In this document: piece by piece, positions 42,221 through 49,755 of the stretch
How the letters are laid out: each line of letters begins with the position of its first letter
Position numbering within the stretch: position 1 is the first letter of the stretch
Virus record (IMG/VR): IMGVR_UViG_3300032291_002410
Span: 1-52,219 of that record
Direction: 5' to 3' (one strand)
Source of the DNA: a virus
Length of the DNA: 52,219 nt
Position numbers and translations under genes: made by a program
Notes under the pieces: generated by a model
Seen by the model: the letters and a program-made list of their open reading frames with translations, nothing else
Told to the model about the DNA's origin: nothing
Database searches by the model: none

Positions 42221-42231
42221 AGAATATTACG

Positions 42232-42702
42232 TTAGTCCTTTAATGATTTCCATGGATTTGGCGGCAACTTAAGGCTTGATTCTAAGAACCAATTCCATTC
42301 CATATGTTTTTTAGTTGCTAAATTTAAATGTTCAAGCAATGAGAATTGTTTTTGTATCATAGCAAGTTCTGATAAAACCTTTAACTCTTCAATGACTTTT
42401 TTATTAATTGGAACCAAATGCGTTGCCATTTCAACCCCACAGTACGTATCTGGCTTCACATTGCCAAGAGTTTGGTGATATGAAAATTCTTCTAATGTAT
42501 ATGGTGCTTCCGCTCCAAGCCTTCTTAACCATAATGATGTTTCCATCAAAATTTCGTCGGCAGTGAGATACATTTCTTTGTAGACAATTTGTGATTGTCT
42601 CATCAGTACAGATTCTGTATTAAGATAAAAACCTTTTACCAAATTCATAAATACTACAGAATTAGATTGGAATGATTGTAAAGATTTAATTAATTGTTTC
42701 AT
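42232..42702 (-). CDS. Dps/ferritin-like protein without ferroxidase histidines, leaderless
   Basis: A 156-residue four-helix-type protein. ADEILMETSLWLRRLGAEAPYTLEEF matches the Dps block VDEIAERIRxLGxxPxxTLxEF, and the length is right. The His-Trp and H-x-x-F iron-site residues of Dps are replaced (FYLNTE, MRQSQIV), so iron oxidation is doubtful. It may bind DNA or act structurally. TATACT six bases before the ATG indicates a leaderless mRNA. Confidence 0.72.
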   Translation of the reverse strand: MKQLIKSLQSFQSNSVVFMNLVKGFYLNTESVLMRQSQIVYKEMYLTADEILMETSLWLRRLGAEAPYTLEEFSYHQTLGNVKPDTYCGVEMATHLVPINKKVIEELKVLSELAMIQKQFSLLEHLNLATKKHMEWNWFLESSLKLPPNPWKSLKD

Positions 42703-42708
42703 AATATC

Positions 42709-42719
42709 AGTATACCATT
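42709..42719 (-). promoter_or_regulatory. AATGGTATACT extended -10, leaderless
   Basis: Identical 11-mer to 16703 and 50770; TATACT ends six bases before the ATG at 42702. Confidence 0.7.
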
Positions 42720-42754
42720 TTCTGTTATAAAATTGCTAGTGTTAGCAAATTTGG

Positions 42755-42826
42755 AGCCCCCCGTCAGGATTGAACTGACGACCTACGCATTACAAGTGCG
42801 TTGCTCTACCACTGAGCTAGAGAGGC
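42755..42826 (-). tRNA. tRNA-Thr (anticodon TGT)
   Basis: A cloverleaf with acceptor GCCTCTC/GGGGGGC (two G-T pairs), anticodon stem ACGCA/TGCGT around CTTGTAA, and T loop AGTTCAATCCT. The discriminator is T and CCA is not encoded. It lies six bases from tRNA-Met. Confidence 0.94.
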
Positions 42827-42831
42827 TTTTG

Positions 42832-42905
42832 TGCGACAGGTAGGACTCGAACCTACGATTACCGAATTATGAGTTCGGGGCTTTAACCAACTAAGCTACT
42901 GGCGC
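42832..42905 (-). tRNA. tRNA-Met/Ile-type (anticodon CAT)
   Basis: A cloverleaf with acceptor GCGCCAG/CTGTCGC with one C-T mismatch, anticodon stem CCGAA/TTCGG around CTCATAA, and T loop GGTTCGAGTCC. CAT may decode Met or, after lysidine modification, Ile. The discriminator is A and CCA is not encoded. Confidence 0.92.
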
Positions 42906-42914
42906 CTTAATTCA

Positions 42915-42942
42915 ATTGTACTATATTAATGCTGGCTGTCAA
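42915..42942 (-). promoter_or_regulatory. Promoter of the tRNA-Met/tRNA-Thr pair
   Basis: TTGACA (42937-42942), a 16-base spacer, then TACAAT (42915-42920), ten bases before the first tRNA. Confidence 0.75.
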
Positions 42943-43162
42943 TAACAGACTCTACTATTTGCTGTACATATTCAGAAAAATGTTTTCTTATATTGCCAGC
43001 TGGCCTCGAACCGTATGACTCCCATATTCTTTTATATTCAATTACATTATCGTATGTTGTTGGACATAAAATAACTTTATTATATTTTTTTAGTGTTGTA
43101 GGAAGTGGTACGTGCTTTGTGCAACATTTACACTCCTTGGCTCTTTCTTGGTACTCGCTCAT
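42926..43162 (-). CDS. Small zinc-binding protein next to the terminase
   Basis: A 78-residue protein with CKCCTKHVPLP near residues 11-21 and a lone cysteine later (ILCPTTYDNV). The gene overlaps the end of terL by four bases. A similar small cysteine protein beside terminase is seen in other actinophages. Function unknown. Confidence 0.7.
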   Translation of the reverse strand: MSEYQERAKECKCCTKHVPLPTTLKKYNKVILCPTTYDNVIEYKRIWESYGSRPAGNIRKHFSEYVQQIVESVIDSQH

Positions 43163-44961
43163 ATTATCTCCATATTTTCTATTGATCTTGCTAAACTTTC
43201 AGGCATCCTTGGTGCCCTAATCATGTTGTATACGTTTTCAACTTCGCCATCACTGACTCCAAAGTCATTGTCGTAACTCATAGAATCATAGTCATGAATT
43301 TTTATTTCTTCGTCTCTACGCATTCTAGTTCTACTAATTGAATTATATACTGCTCCGCATACAGCATCTGCCAAATCCTTTGATCCTTTTCTTGGGTGGT
43401 CAACTTTATCTCTCATAATTCTTAATTGAAGTAATTCGTCTATTAGTAGTGGTATATGTGGGCCAGATAATCTTTCTTCTAAAACAACCATTGCCATATC
43501 GTCATAGTGTTTTTTAGATACTGAAAGAATTTCGGTATTAATACCGTATTTTTTTAATTGTTGCATCATGTCGTGGGAATTCCATCTATCAAATGTGCAA
43601 GTTTTTATATTAAACCCTCTTGTTCTTAAAGACAATATGTAGTCTTTTACTTCTGTAAAATCTACTGATTTGTCTGGAGTTGGAGTCCAAAATCTAACCG
43701 CATCAATGTTTACAATTGGAGCTGGTTGGGAGTATGTATCTGTTACCTTTATGTCAACCCATTTACTTACATGGCCCATTGCAACCGCACAATGATCGTG
43801 CTTTTGAGCTAAGTCTACGTGTATAAAATAATCTTTTTCTAGGTCTGGCTTAAACCAATCTTCAAGTCTTCCAAATTTATCTACGGCTAGACCTGCTTGG
43901 TTAAAAGCCTTTTCAATTTTTTCTCTAGATTTAAAAAATGCATCTACGGCGTCTGATGGCATACAGGCAAATCTGCCAAGTGCATCTGGTGCATTTTTAT
44001 GAAAAGCAACAGTAAAGTCTGTTATTTTTTTTGTTGGATTTACTTCCCATGTTGGTCTTTTGAGTGCAAATACTCTGGGGTAAACATAAGAAACTATATG
44101 ATCTTCCTCCCAGGCTACCTCAAACTCATTGCCTTCTGTGCCGTTTGGCAAGTCTTGATCTAATTTTAATATCTCTGTCCTAACAATTGTTTCTTTTTCC
44201 GCTATGACTGATTCATAAAATTTTTGTATTGGATCATTTTTAAATCTAGGAAAAGAAAGCAGGATCACCTTGCCCACATCTGGAAAACGTGAGTCAACTG
44301 ATGCTCTATACATGTCATATATTGCATCGGCTGTTTTAGCCTGATCATGACCGCTAGTATTTTCTGTTGCAAATCCAGATATTTCGTCTAGAATTACTAC
44401 CATAACGTTATATCCTTCCCAGGCTTCTCTTTCTGAGTGTCCAGAATGAACTGTTATAGATTTATCAAATTTAATTTCTGAAGCTTTGTCTGTATATTTA
44501 CCAGCAAACCAAGGAGAGTTTTCAATTCTCATTTTAAATCCTTTAAAAAAAACATTATTAGCCTGCTGTGCGTTAATAGCAATATTTAATATGTCTATGG
44601 CATCTTTTGGCGGCTTTCCATAATATGCCGCTGGATCTTTAAGACACAATAACAAATAAACAATGTAAGCTACAGAAATTGTTGACGAGTAATCTTTTCC
44701 AGAGCCTTTACCCAACTGAGCAATAACCTCAACACATGTTTGATTAAACACATGTTTGCCTAATTCTTCTCCATAAAGCTTAATGAGAGTAGACTCTTTG
44801 TATATTTGAGAACTTTTTTCAATAAGCGTATATTGATTTTCTGAAAGTGGTGGTAGTCCCAAGTAATCTGGGCTTGTTACAAAAGTCCGTAGGTCTACTG
44901 GCTTTTGCTCAAACTCGTCTCCATCTAATATGTCTATGAACTCTGAAAAATCAAATGACAT
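43159..44961 (-). CDS. terL: Terminase large subunit
   Basis: A 600-residue packaging ATPase/nuclease. Walker A is QLGKGSGKD (82-90) and Walker B with catalytic Glu is VVILDEISG (188-196). The nuclease domain starts with FIHVDLAQKHDHCAVA near residue 385 and has FDRWNSHDMMQQL later. It cuts concatemers and pumps DNA into proheads. It is preceded by a probable small subunit with a one-base junction. Confidence 0.95.
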   Translation of the reverse strand: MSFDFSEFIDILDGDEFEQKPVDLRTFVTSPDYLGLPPLSENQYTLIEKSSQIYKESTLIKLYGEELGKHVFNQTCVEVIAQLGKGSGKDYSSTISVAYIVYLLLCLKDPAAYYGKPPKDAIDILNIAINAQQANNVFFKGFKMRIENSPWFAGKYTDKASEIKFDKSITVHSGHSEREAWEGYNVMVVILDEISGFATENTSGHDQAKTADAIYDMYRASVDSRFPDVGKVILLSFPRFKNDPIQKFYESVIAEKETIVRTEILKLDQDLPNGTEGNEFEVAWEEDHIVSYVYPRVFALKRPTWEVNPTKKITDFTVAFHKNAPDALGRFACMPSDAVDAFFKSREKIEKAFNQAGLAVDKFGRLEDWFKPDLEKDYFIHVDLAQKHDHCAVAMGHVSKWVDIKVTDTYSQPAPIVNIDAVRFWTPTPDKSVDFTEVKDYILSLRTRGFNIKTCTFDRWNSHDMMQQLKKYGINTEILSVSKKHYDDMAMVVLEERLSGPHIPLLIDELLQLRIMRDKVDHPRKGSKDLADAVCGAVYNSISRTRMRRDEEIKIHDYDSMSYDNDFGVSDGEVENVYNMIRAPRMPESLARSIENMEII

Positions 44962-45492
44962 TTAAGCCTCTTGAGATATTATAATAGGCTCTACGATTCC
45001 AGTAATCTGAGACAATCTTTTAGCAACTTCTACCTTACAGTGATTGCAGCTAGATGTAACTTCTTTTAATATGCCAACTAGCATATCTTGCTTTTTTTCA
45101 TTTTCTAATATTTGCGATGCAATTTCATTATTTTCAAGAACTCCTACTGACTGCAACATTGCAATTCTTTTGCCTTCTATGTCTGCAATTAGTTTTAATG
45201 TTCCAGACTTTACGTTAAGTTGGCCTTGAGTGTCTGCATCCTCTACTGTTTTCCATGCCTCTTTAATTAATATATCATAGTGTTGGTCTGCTCCAAGAAG
45301 GGCTTCTCTAGCACGTTCTCTAACATTAGTATCATTGTGGACCACAGACTTCCACTCATCAATATACTCTAAAACATCTTTTCTGTTCATACCAGTTATG
45401 GTGGCAATTTGTGTAGCTGAATTACCCTTTAACAACTCTGAAACAACTTTATTCATTTTGTCAAAGTGGATGGATGGCTCTATTTCTGTCAT
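44962..45492 (-). CDS. Probable terminase small subunit, leaderless
   Basis: A 176-residue protein with an N-terminal helix-turn-helix (LLKGNSATQIATITGMNRKDVLEYI) and a long central coiled helix. It lies immediately upstream of terL, the usual place for the DNA-recognition subunit; the assignment is contextual. It has a perfect TTGACA-N17-TATAAT promoter with the -10 six bases before the ATG, implying a strong leaderless transcript. Confidence 0.78.
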   Translation of the reverse strand: MTEIEPSIHFDKMNKVVSELLKGNSATQIATITGMNRKDVLEYIDEWKSVVHNDTNVRERAREALLGADQHYDILIKEAWKTVEDADTQGQLNVKSGTLKLIADIEGKRIAMLQSVGVLENNEIASQILENEKKQDMLVGILKEVTSSCNHCKVEVAKRLSQITGIVEPIIISQEA

Positions 45493-45498
45493 TAAATG

Positions 45499-45527
45499 AT
45501 TATACTTCTAGTCAACCAAAATGTCAA
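45499..45527 (-). promoter_or_regulatory. Perfect-consensus leaderless promoter of the terminase operon
   Basis: TTGACA (45522-45527), a 17-base spacer, TATAAT (45499-45504), six bases, then ATG at 45492. The -35 abuts the preceding stop codon. Confidence 0.92.
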
Positions 45528-45674
45528 TTAACGCCTAGGTTTTATACCAAATTTTTCTATATATCTCTGTATAGTCATGGCTGATACACCACATTCCCTA
45601 GATATTTCTACAATAGTCTTTTTCTGAATATTATATCTATTATAAAGCCAGTCTTTATTTTGATAGAGCTTCAT
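45528..45674 (-). CDS. Helix-turn-helix mini-protein
   Basis: A 48-residue protein (MKLYQNKDWLYNRYNIQ) with TIVEISRECGVSAMTIQRYI, a textbook helix-turn-helix. Similar sequences are DNA-binding ends of homing endonucleases or tiny regulators; no nuclease is attached here. It starts inside the RuvC-like stop (ATGA). Confidence 0.75.
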   Translation of the reverse strand: MKLYQNKDWLYNRYNIQKKTIVEISRECGVSAMTIQRYIEKFGIKPRR

Positions 45675-46237
45675 CGTTGCGTCAAGACTTTATTGGCGTA
45701 ATGTGCAATTCCAAATGAATCTGCTACATCAAAATCTGATACTGACAGGCTGTACTTATTATTAAAGTAATCCGCCGTTCTTTGCTTTCTCATATTCCTT
45801 AATTGATTTTTATACCATGATTCTGCATATCCTGGATTAGATAATCTTATTGCCGATTTTTCTTCTTTAGTAGGATTCTTATTACCAATATAGGCTTGCC
45901 ATGAAGTTGGAGCAATTGTTATAACCTTAGCTCCAGTTGACATAAGCTCTGCAATAACAACCCCGTACACATAAGATAGTTTTATAACAGCATCTGCTGA
46001 TCTAACTAAAACTGCTCCTTCAACTGCGATATAATCTGCTTGCAATTCATCTAACATTACACTCATCTTAATTTTTGCATCGTAAATTTTTTCATAAATA
46101 TCATTTCCAGATAGGTTAATTTTGCCCCACTTTAATGGCACGTCATTTTCCATAAGGCAAAAAGCTATTGAGTTTGTAGATGCATCAATACCAAGCACTT
46201 TAGATGCTTTAGTCTTTACTAAACTAGCCAATGTCAT
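45671..46237 (-). CDS. RuvC-like Holliday junction resolvase
   Basis: A 188-residue RNase H-fold nuclease. The four acidic positions are met by VLGIDASTNS (D17), IAVEGAVLVR (E), and the D pair in FDVADSFGIA. NKNPTKEEK resembles the RuvC GKG-AxKxxV region. It would resolve branched DNA before packaging. It overlaps the small zinc-protein gene by 14 bases. Confidence 0.85.
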   Translation of the reverse strand: MTLASLVKTKASKVLGIDASTNSIAFCLMENDVPLKWGKINLSGNDIYEKIYDAKIKMSVMLDELQADYIAVEGAVLVRSADAVIKLSYVYGVVIAELMSTGAKVITIAPTSWQAYIGNKNPTKEEKSAIRLSNPGYAESWYKNQLRNMRKQRTADYFNNKYSLSVSDFDVADSFGIAHYANKVLTQR

Positions 46238-46502
46238 CTATTATACCCATTAAATATTTTTTATCTTTAAAGCGTTTAGATTTTATGCATTTCGAGCAAT
46301 ACATTTCTGTATTGTATCTGCTTAAAAATCCTGGACATCCCTTGCATTTTCTTGGAGCGCCATTCTTAATAGCTTTTTTTTCGTAATATTTTTGCATAAT
46401 TCTTTTATTGGTTGCAACTCTGCAGCATTCGTCAGAACAATACTTTTGATTATGTGTCTTAGGGTTAAAATCTTTAGCACATTCAATACTAAAACATTTC
46501 AT
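46224..46502 (-). CDS. Zinc-finger phage protein
   Basis: A 92-residue basic protein with C-x4-C (CFSIEC), NQKYCSDECCR, then CKGCPGF and YCSKC, enough for two zinc sites. The F-x-P-K...QKYCSxxC type is widespread in phages. It may bind nucleic acid. It overlaps neighbours by four and 14 bases. Confidence 0.78.
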   Translation of the reverse strand: MKCFSIECAKDFNPKTHNQKYCSDECCRVATNKRIMQKYYEKKAIKNGAPRKCKGCPGFLSRYNTEMYCSKCIKSKRFKDKKYLMGIIDDIG

Positions 46503-47290
46503 TGTTTAGCAACTCTCATTAAATCAATTTCAACTGTTCCAGGATTAGATCCTTTTGCCCAGCATTCTTTTTTTACTGGACAATATGTGCAAGGAAGCTT
46601 ATATTTGGTTGCGCCTTCAGGACGTTTTGGCAAATCTCCTTCTTTAAAATTATCCCAAACATCTCTCATCCATTGAAATGCATCCTCAATTATTTTCTTG
46701 TTTTTATCATTCATAGAAATTGGGATTATTAATATCTCTTGAGTATTCTTATTTTCATACAAGAAGAAACCTTCTTTGGCATTCTTTAGCTTCATATATG
46801 TTAGTAGCTGAAGCATATGATTAGGAGAAGATTTCATTTCAGCTTGCCTTGTATCCCAAACTTCTTGCTTGGCTGTTTTGATTTCACCGATAACCGTCTC
46901 GCCATCATACTCCATAATTAAATCTATAAAGCCTCTAATAGGGGGATACTCATTTACGATCTCTTCTTCTTCCGCTTTCCACTCAGGCATAGTTTTAATA
47001 AGATTCTGTAGTCTTTCGTGAGCCTGTGTGCCCTGAGCCATATTTGCCACCGCAACAGCATCATTTTCATCAATAAAAACAGCACCAGTAAATGCCATAT
47101 ACCAGTATCTTGGACATGTACCATGCCCGTAACCTAGTAAACTTGGGCTAAAAGATTTTTTTGTGGTGTCTCCATCTGGGCGTTTTGTATTTCTATAAGA
47201 TTCATCAAGAAGTTGAGCAAACTTTTCTGGGTCAAAAAAATTACCAGCATGTTTTTTAAATTTAAGGTTTTTTACAATATCTCTAGCCAC
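46499..47290 (-). CDS. Cas4/RecB-like PD-(D/E)XK exonuclease
   Basis: A 263-residue nuclease. The catalytic set is RGFIDLIMEYD (Asp) and VIGEIKTAKQ (Glu, Lys), followed by the motif QLLTYMKL. An N-terminal Cys (GTCPRYWYMAF) and C-terminal CTYCPVKKECW can hold an Fe-S cluster as in Cas4/AddB. It probably processes DNA ends with RecA and RuvC neighbours. No Cas1/Cas2 or CRISPR array is present, so a CRISPR role is not supported. The start is GTG. Confidence 0.88.
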   Translation of the reverse strand: MARDIVKNLKFKKHAGNFFDPEKFAQLLDESYRNTKRPDGDTTKKSFSPSLLGYGHGTCPRYWYMAFTGAVFIDENDAVAVANMAQGTQAHERLQNLIKTMPEWKAEEEEIVNEYPPIRGFIDLIMEYDGETVIGEIKTAKQEVWDTRQAEMKSSPNHMLQLLTYMKLKNAKEGFFLYENKNTQEILIIPISMNDKNKKIIEDAFQWMRDVWDNFKEGDLPKRPEGATKYKLPCTYCPVKKECWAKGSNPGTVEIDLMRVAKQ

Positions 47291-47629
47291 TTATGAGTTA
47301 TACCTAACTACGTATTTAAGTGCATCTACAAGTTTGTCTATGGACTCTTTTACTGAATAGTAAATATTTTTCTTGTTGTTGTTTACTGTGCCAGCTTTGT
47401 CTTTAGCAATTGTTGAATATACTGAAGCAAGTACCGCAAATTTAGTAGACATGGCCTGAAGCTCCATAATTAAATGCGGGGCTTTTGCAGAAGGAACATC
47501 GGGATTCATCAAAAGCTTTACAACAATAGCCAGAGCCTTGTCTAAGTGCTCGTCCTGCATAAATTCATGCAGATCATTAAACTCAGTTATATTGCTAATG
47601 AGTTCAAGTGTATTCTTATCCTCTGTCAT
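47291..47629 (-). CDS. Phage protein, unknown
   Basis: A 112-residue helical protein containing DKALAIVVKLLMNPDVPSAK and KAPHLIMELQAMSTKFAVLA. Similar small helical proteins lie beside Cas4-like nucleases in other phages, in my recollection. AAGAGGATTAAAA precedes the ATG. Function unknown. Confidence 0.72.
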   Translation of the reverse strand: MTEDKNTLELISNITEFNDLHEFMQDEHLDKALAIVVKLLMNPDVPSAKAPHLIMELQAMSTKFAVLASVYSTIAKDKAGTVNNNKKNIYYSVKESIDKLVDALKYVVRYNS

Positions 47630-47723
47630 TTTTAATCCTCTTATCTAATTTGTCTATAAATAAACCTAATGGGTAGCCAACTAAAAATCCTATTGCTATA
47701 CCGCTAAGCAAAAACATTTCCAT
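47616..47723 (-). CDS. Tiny membrane protein
   Basis: A 35-residue protein with one span (FLLSGIAIGFLVGYPLGLFI) and a charged tail. It starts in a TAATG overlap and overlaps the next start by 14 bases. Function unknown. Confidence 0.55.
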   Translation of the reverse strand: MEMFLLSGIAIGFLVGYPLGLFIDKLDKRIKNDRG

Positions 47724-48418
47724 TACTTATTGTCCTTTTCATAGTTTACGTTTAGCTTTATTTTATCTACTTCATGTTTTCCTATTGTTTTGCCTGTATG
47801 ATCAATTCCCCTTTTATACATCCTGGGCCTAATACCTTCAGAATTTTTTTCTTTTAAATAACTCATGTATTCTTCACTATCTTGAATTTTTTCAAATGGC
47901 CACTTAGAATTTTTAATATTAAAGCTTGAGCCCTGTATCGATCCAATTGATATTGGAAGTACGCATGCTATATTTGTTCCAGCTGGCACAAAATATTCTT
48001 TATTGGGAGTATCAAGTTTCCAAACAATAGTAAATGTACCAGTAAATACTGATGTAGACAATATTGTACTTAAAACTTGTGCTCCGTCCAGATACTCATT
48101 TGGAACTGGCATTGTGAGCATACTAGTATTTTCATCGGTTTTAAATATTAAATTGGTGGTAAAACTTACTGTTCCCTCTCCTCTACCGACCCAAATATTT
48201 TCTTTACCAATAATGCCAACTGCTCCGTCGTGTTTAGAGCCATCCCAAATAAAAGATATGTCGTGTTCAAAATAAATACCGTATCCTAAAGTATTTGCCA
48301 TTGCTATTGGATGGCAATTATAAACATATGAATGCATCCACTCTCTTTGAAGCTCTAGTGGTCTAATTTTTGCTGTTGGGAAAGATGTGTCATCTATATA
48401 AACATCTACGTTATGCAT
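47723..48418 (-). CDS. DUF6065-like protein
   Basis: A 231-residue protein. LQREWMHSYVYNCHPIAMANTLGYGI, the beta-rich middle, LTMPVPNEYLDGAQVLS, FTIVWKLDTPN and the late PAGTNIACVLPISI follow the layout of DUF6065 proteins found in phages and in metabolite clusters. No activity is established. It overlaps the previous gene by eight bases. Confidence 0.75.
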   Translation of the reverse strand: MHNVDVYIDDTSFPTAKIRPLELQREWMHSYVYNCHPIAMANTLGYGIYFEHDISFIWDGSKHDGAVGIIGKENIWVGRGEGTVSFTTNLIFKTDENTSMLTMPVPNEYLDGAQVLSTILSTSVFTGTFTIVWKLDTPNKEYFVPAGTNIACVLPISIGSIQGSSFNIKNSKWPFEKIQDSEEYMSYLKEKNSEGIRPRMYKRGIDHTGKTIGKHEVDKIKLNVNYEKDNK

Positions 48419-48716
48419 TATTATCCTCCCAGCATTTAATTAATTCTTCTAAAATTGCCCACTCTATTATACCAAGTCGGACTTTGCTTTCTTTACCTAT
48501 AATGATTTTTAAGGCTGGGTGCATATCTCTATTTACTTTAAATGTATCTGTACAGATCTTAGACCATACTTCTTTATTCAATGTAAATGTAGATCCCGCC
48601 TCCTTATAATCAACTAAAAATTGATTCCACTGAGCATCACCTTTTTGGTAATCTCCTCGCCCGCTATTTTTTTGTGCTTTAGCACTATCTCTTTTTACTT
48701 CGGCTCTTTCAGACAT
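48411..48716 (-). CDS. Small PDDEXK-like nuclease candidate
   Basis: A 101-residue protein with KNSGRGDYQKGDAQWNQF and FLVDYKEAGSTFTL, then PALKIIIG. The GD...VDxKE spacing matches small PD-(D/E)XK resolvase-like phage proteins. It is short for a full fold, so the call is tentative. It lies between DUF6065 and an oxygenase. Confidence 0.6.
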   Translation of the reverse strand: MSERAEVKRDSAKAQKNSGRGDYQKGDAQWNQFLVDYKEAGSTFTLNKEVWSKICTDTFKVNRDMHPALKIIIGKESKVRLGIIEWAILEELIKCWEDNNA

Positions 48717-48719
48717 TTA

Positions 48720-49565
48720 CTAGCCTTTAACTTCTATAAGGTTAGATGGGATAGACAGCTTTATGGTTTGTAAATCTTTTTCTACATAAGATTCTTCTGT
48801 ATTAACATTATTTAAATTGTCTTGTCCAAGTGTTATGTCGTATTGTTTTTTCCACTCGATTTCGTCTTTAACATCAGAATCAATAAACGCTCTTAAAAAA
48901 TACCTATCTGATTTACTAAATGGTTTTACTCCGTGATAAAATGGTTCTGTTGACGGCATTATAACGGCATCTCCAGGCATAGGCTTATACATGTATGTGT
49001 TATTTGATATAGAATCGTATACACAAATTTCCCCTCCGTCATAATTATTATTTAAATAAAAATTAACAGTAGCAACGTGCCTCTTTGTTTTTGTTTCCCC
49101 AGGTACTGGCAATTCGTCTACATGGTATTCCATGATTAATCCAGAAGGGTTTACCTTTCCTTGAAAACCTACGTCATATCTAAAAAAATCAATCCAGTAT
49201 TTTTTATCTGTATCTTTTAGCAATTCCCAATCTTTTATAAATGAAGGCCATATTCCATTTTCTTTTCCAAACTCATTAAGATAGTCTTCTCTAATGAAAT
49301 TCATACACTTATTTATTTCTAATATATATTGTTTTTCTAAATTAAGAAATGTATCAGTTCCAGGGTCTATAGTATTTAAAAGACTAAAGTCTGCGTCTCT
49401 TCTAAATCCTTGACCATACCAGACTCTCCATTCATTAAAGAAAGAAATTTCTCTACTGTCCTGCAACAAATCAATTATTTCTTTGCTGTTTTTAAATATG
49501 TTTTTATATATTACAATTTGTGGAGCCACTACAATTTTTTTTATAGAGCTGAAGTCCGTATTCAA
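48720..49565 (-). CDS. 2OG-Fe(II) oxygenase 5
   Basis: A 281-residue oxygenase, the largest of the five. MEYHVDELP gives the H-x-D, FYHGVKPF the second His and RYFLRAF the Arg. ATVNFYLNNNYDGGEICVY and MPGDAVIMPS are the matching strands. TTG at 49565 is chosen because it follows the previous stop by one base with GGGTGGGG upstream; an ATG at 49598 would overlap that gene. The C-terminal 40 residues are extra and polar. Confidence 0.88.
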   Translation of the reverse strand: MNTDFSSIKKIVVAPQIVIYKNIFKNSKEIIDLLQDSREISFFNEWRVWYGQGFRRDADFSLLNTIDPGTDTFLNLEKQYILEINKCMNFIREDYLNEFGKENGIWPSFIKDWELLKDTDKKYWIDFFRYDVGFQGKVNPSGLIMEYHVDELPVPGETKTKRHVATVNFYLNNNYDGGEICVYDSISNNTYMYKPMPGDAVIMPSTEPFYHGVKPFSKSDRYFLRAFIDSDVKDEIEWKKQYDITLGQDNLNNVNTEESYVEKDLQTIKLSIPSNLIEVKG

Positions 49566-49566
49566 T

Positions 49567-49755
49567 CTACCCCACCCTAACTTCGTTTTTATGTCCATCA
49601 GGACATTCCCATGCAAGGACCATAGAATCTGAATCCCAAAAAGATTCTTCTGCATTCTTATCGCATTTAGAACATGGCTTTACTCCATTAATAGACTCTA
49701 AGTTTTGTTTAACAACTACCTGTGGTTTATTAATAAACTCGTTAAGATTTGGCAT
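49567..49755 (-). CDS. Small zinc-ribbon-like protein
   Basis: A 62-residue protein (MPNLNEFINKPQVVVKQNL) with PCSKCDKN and WECPDGHKNEVRVG, a probable zinc site. GAGGAAATTA precedes the ATG, 14 bases inside recA. Function unknown. Confidence 0.7.
   Translation of the reverse strand: MPNLNEFINKPQVVVKQNLESINGVKPCSKCDKNAEESFWDSDSMVLAWECPDGHKNEVRVG

Noticed and set aside
46499-47290. Cas4-like gene as part of a CRISPR system
   Set aside because: No repeat-spacer array and no Cas1 or Cas2 are present. Neighbours are RecA, RuvC and terminase, so a recombination or end-processing nuclease is more likely.
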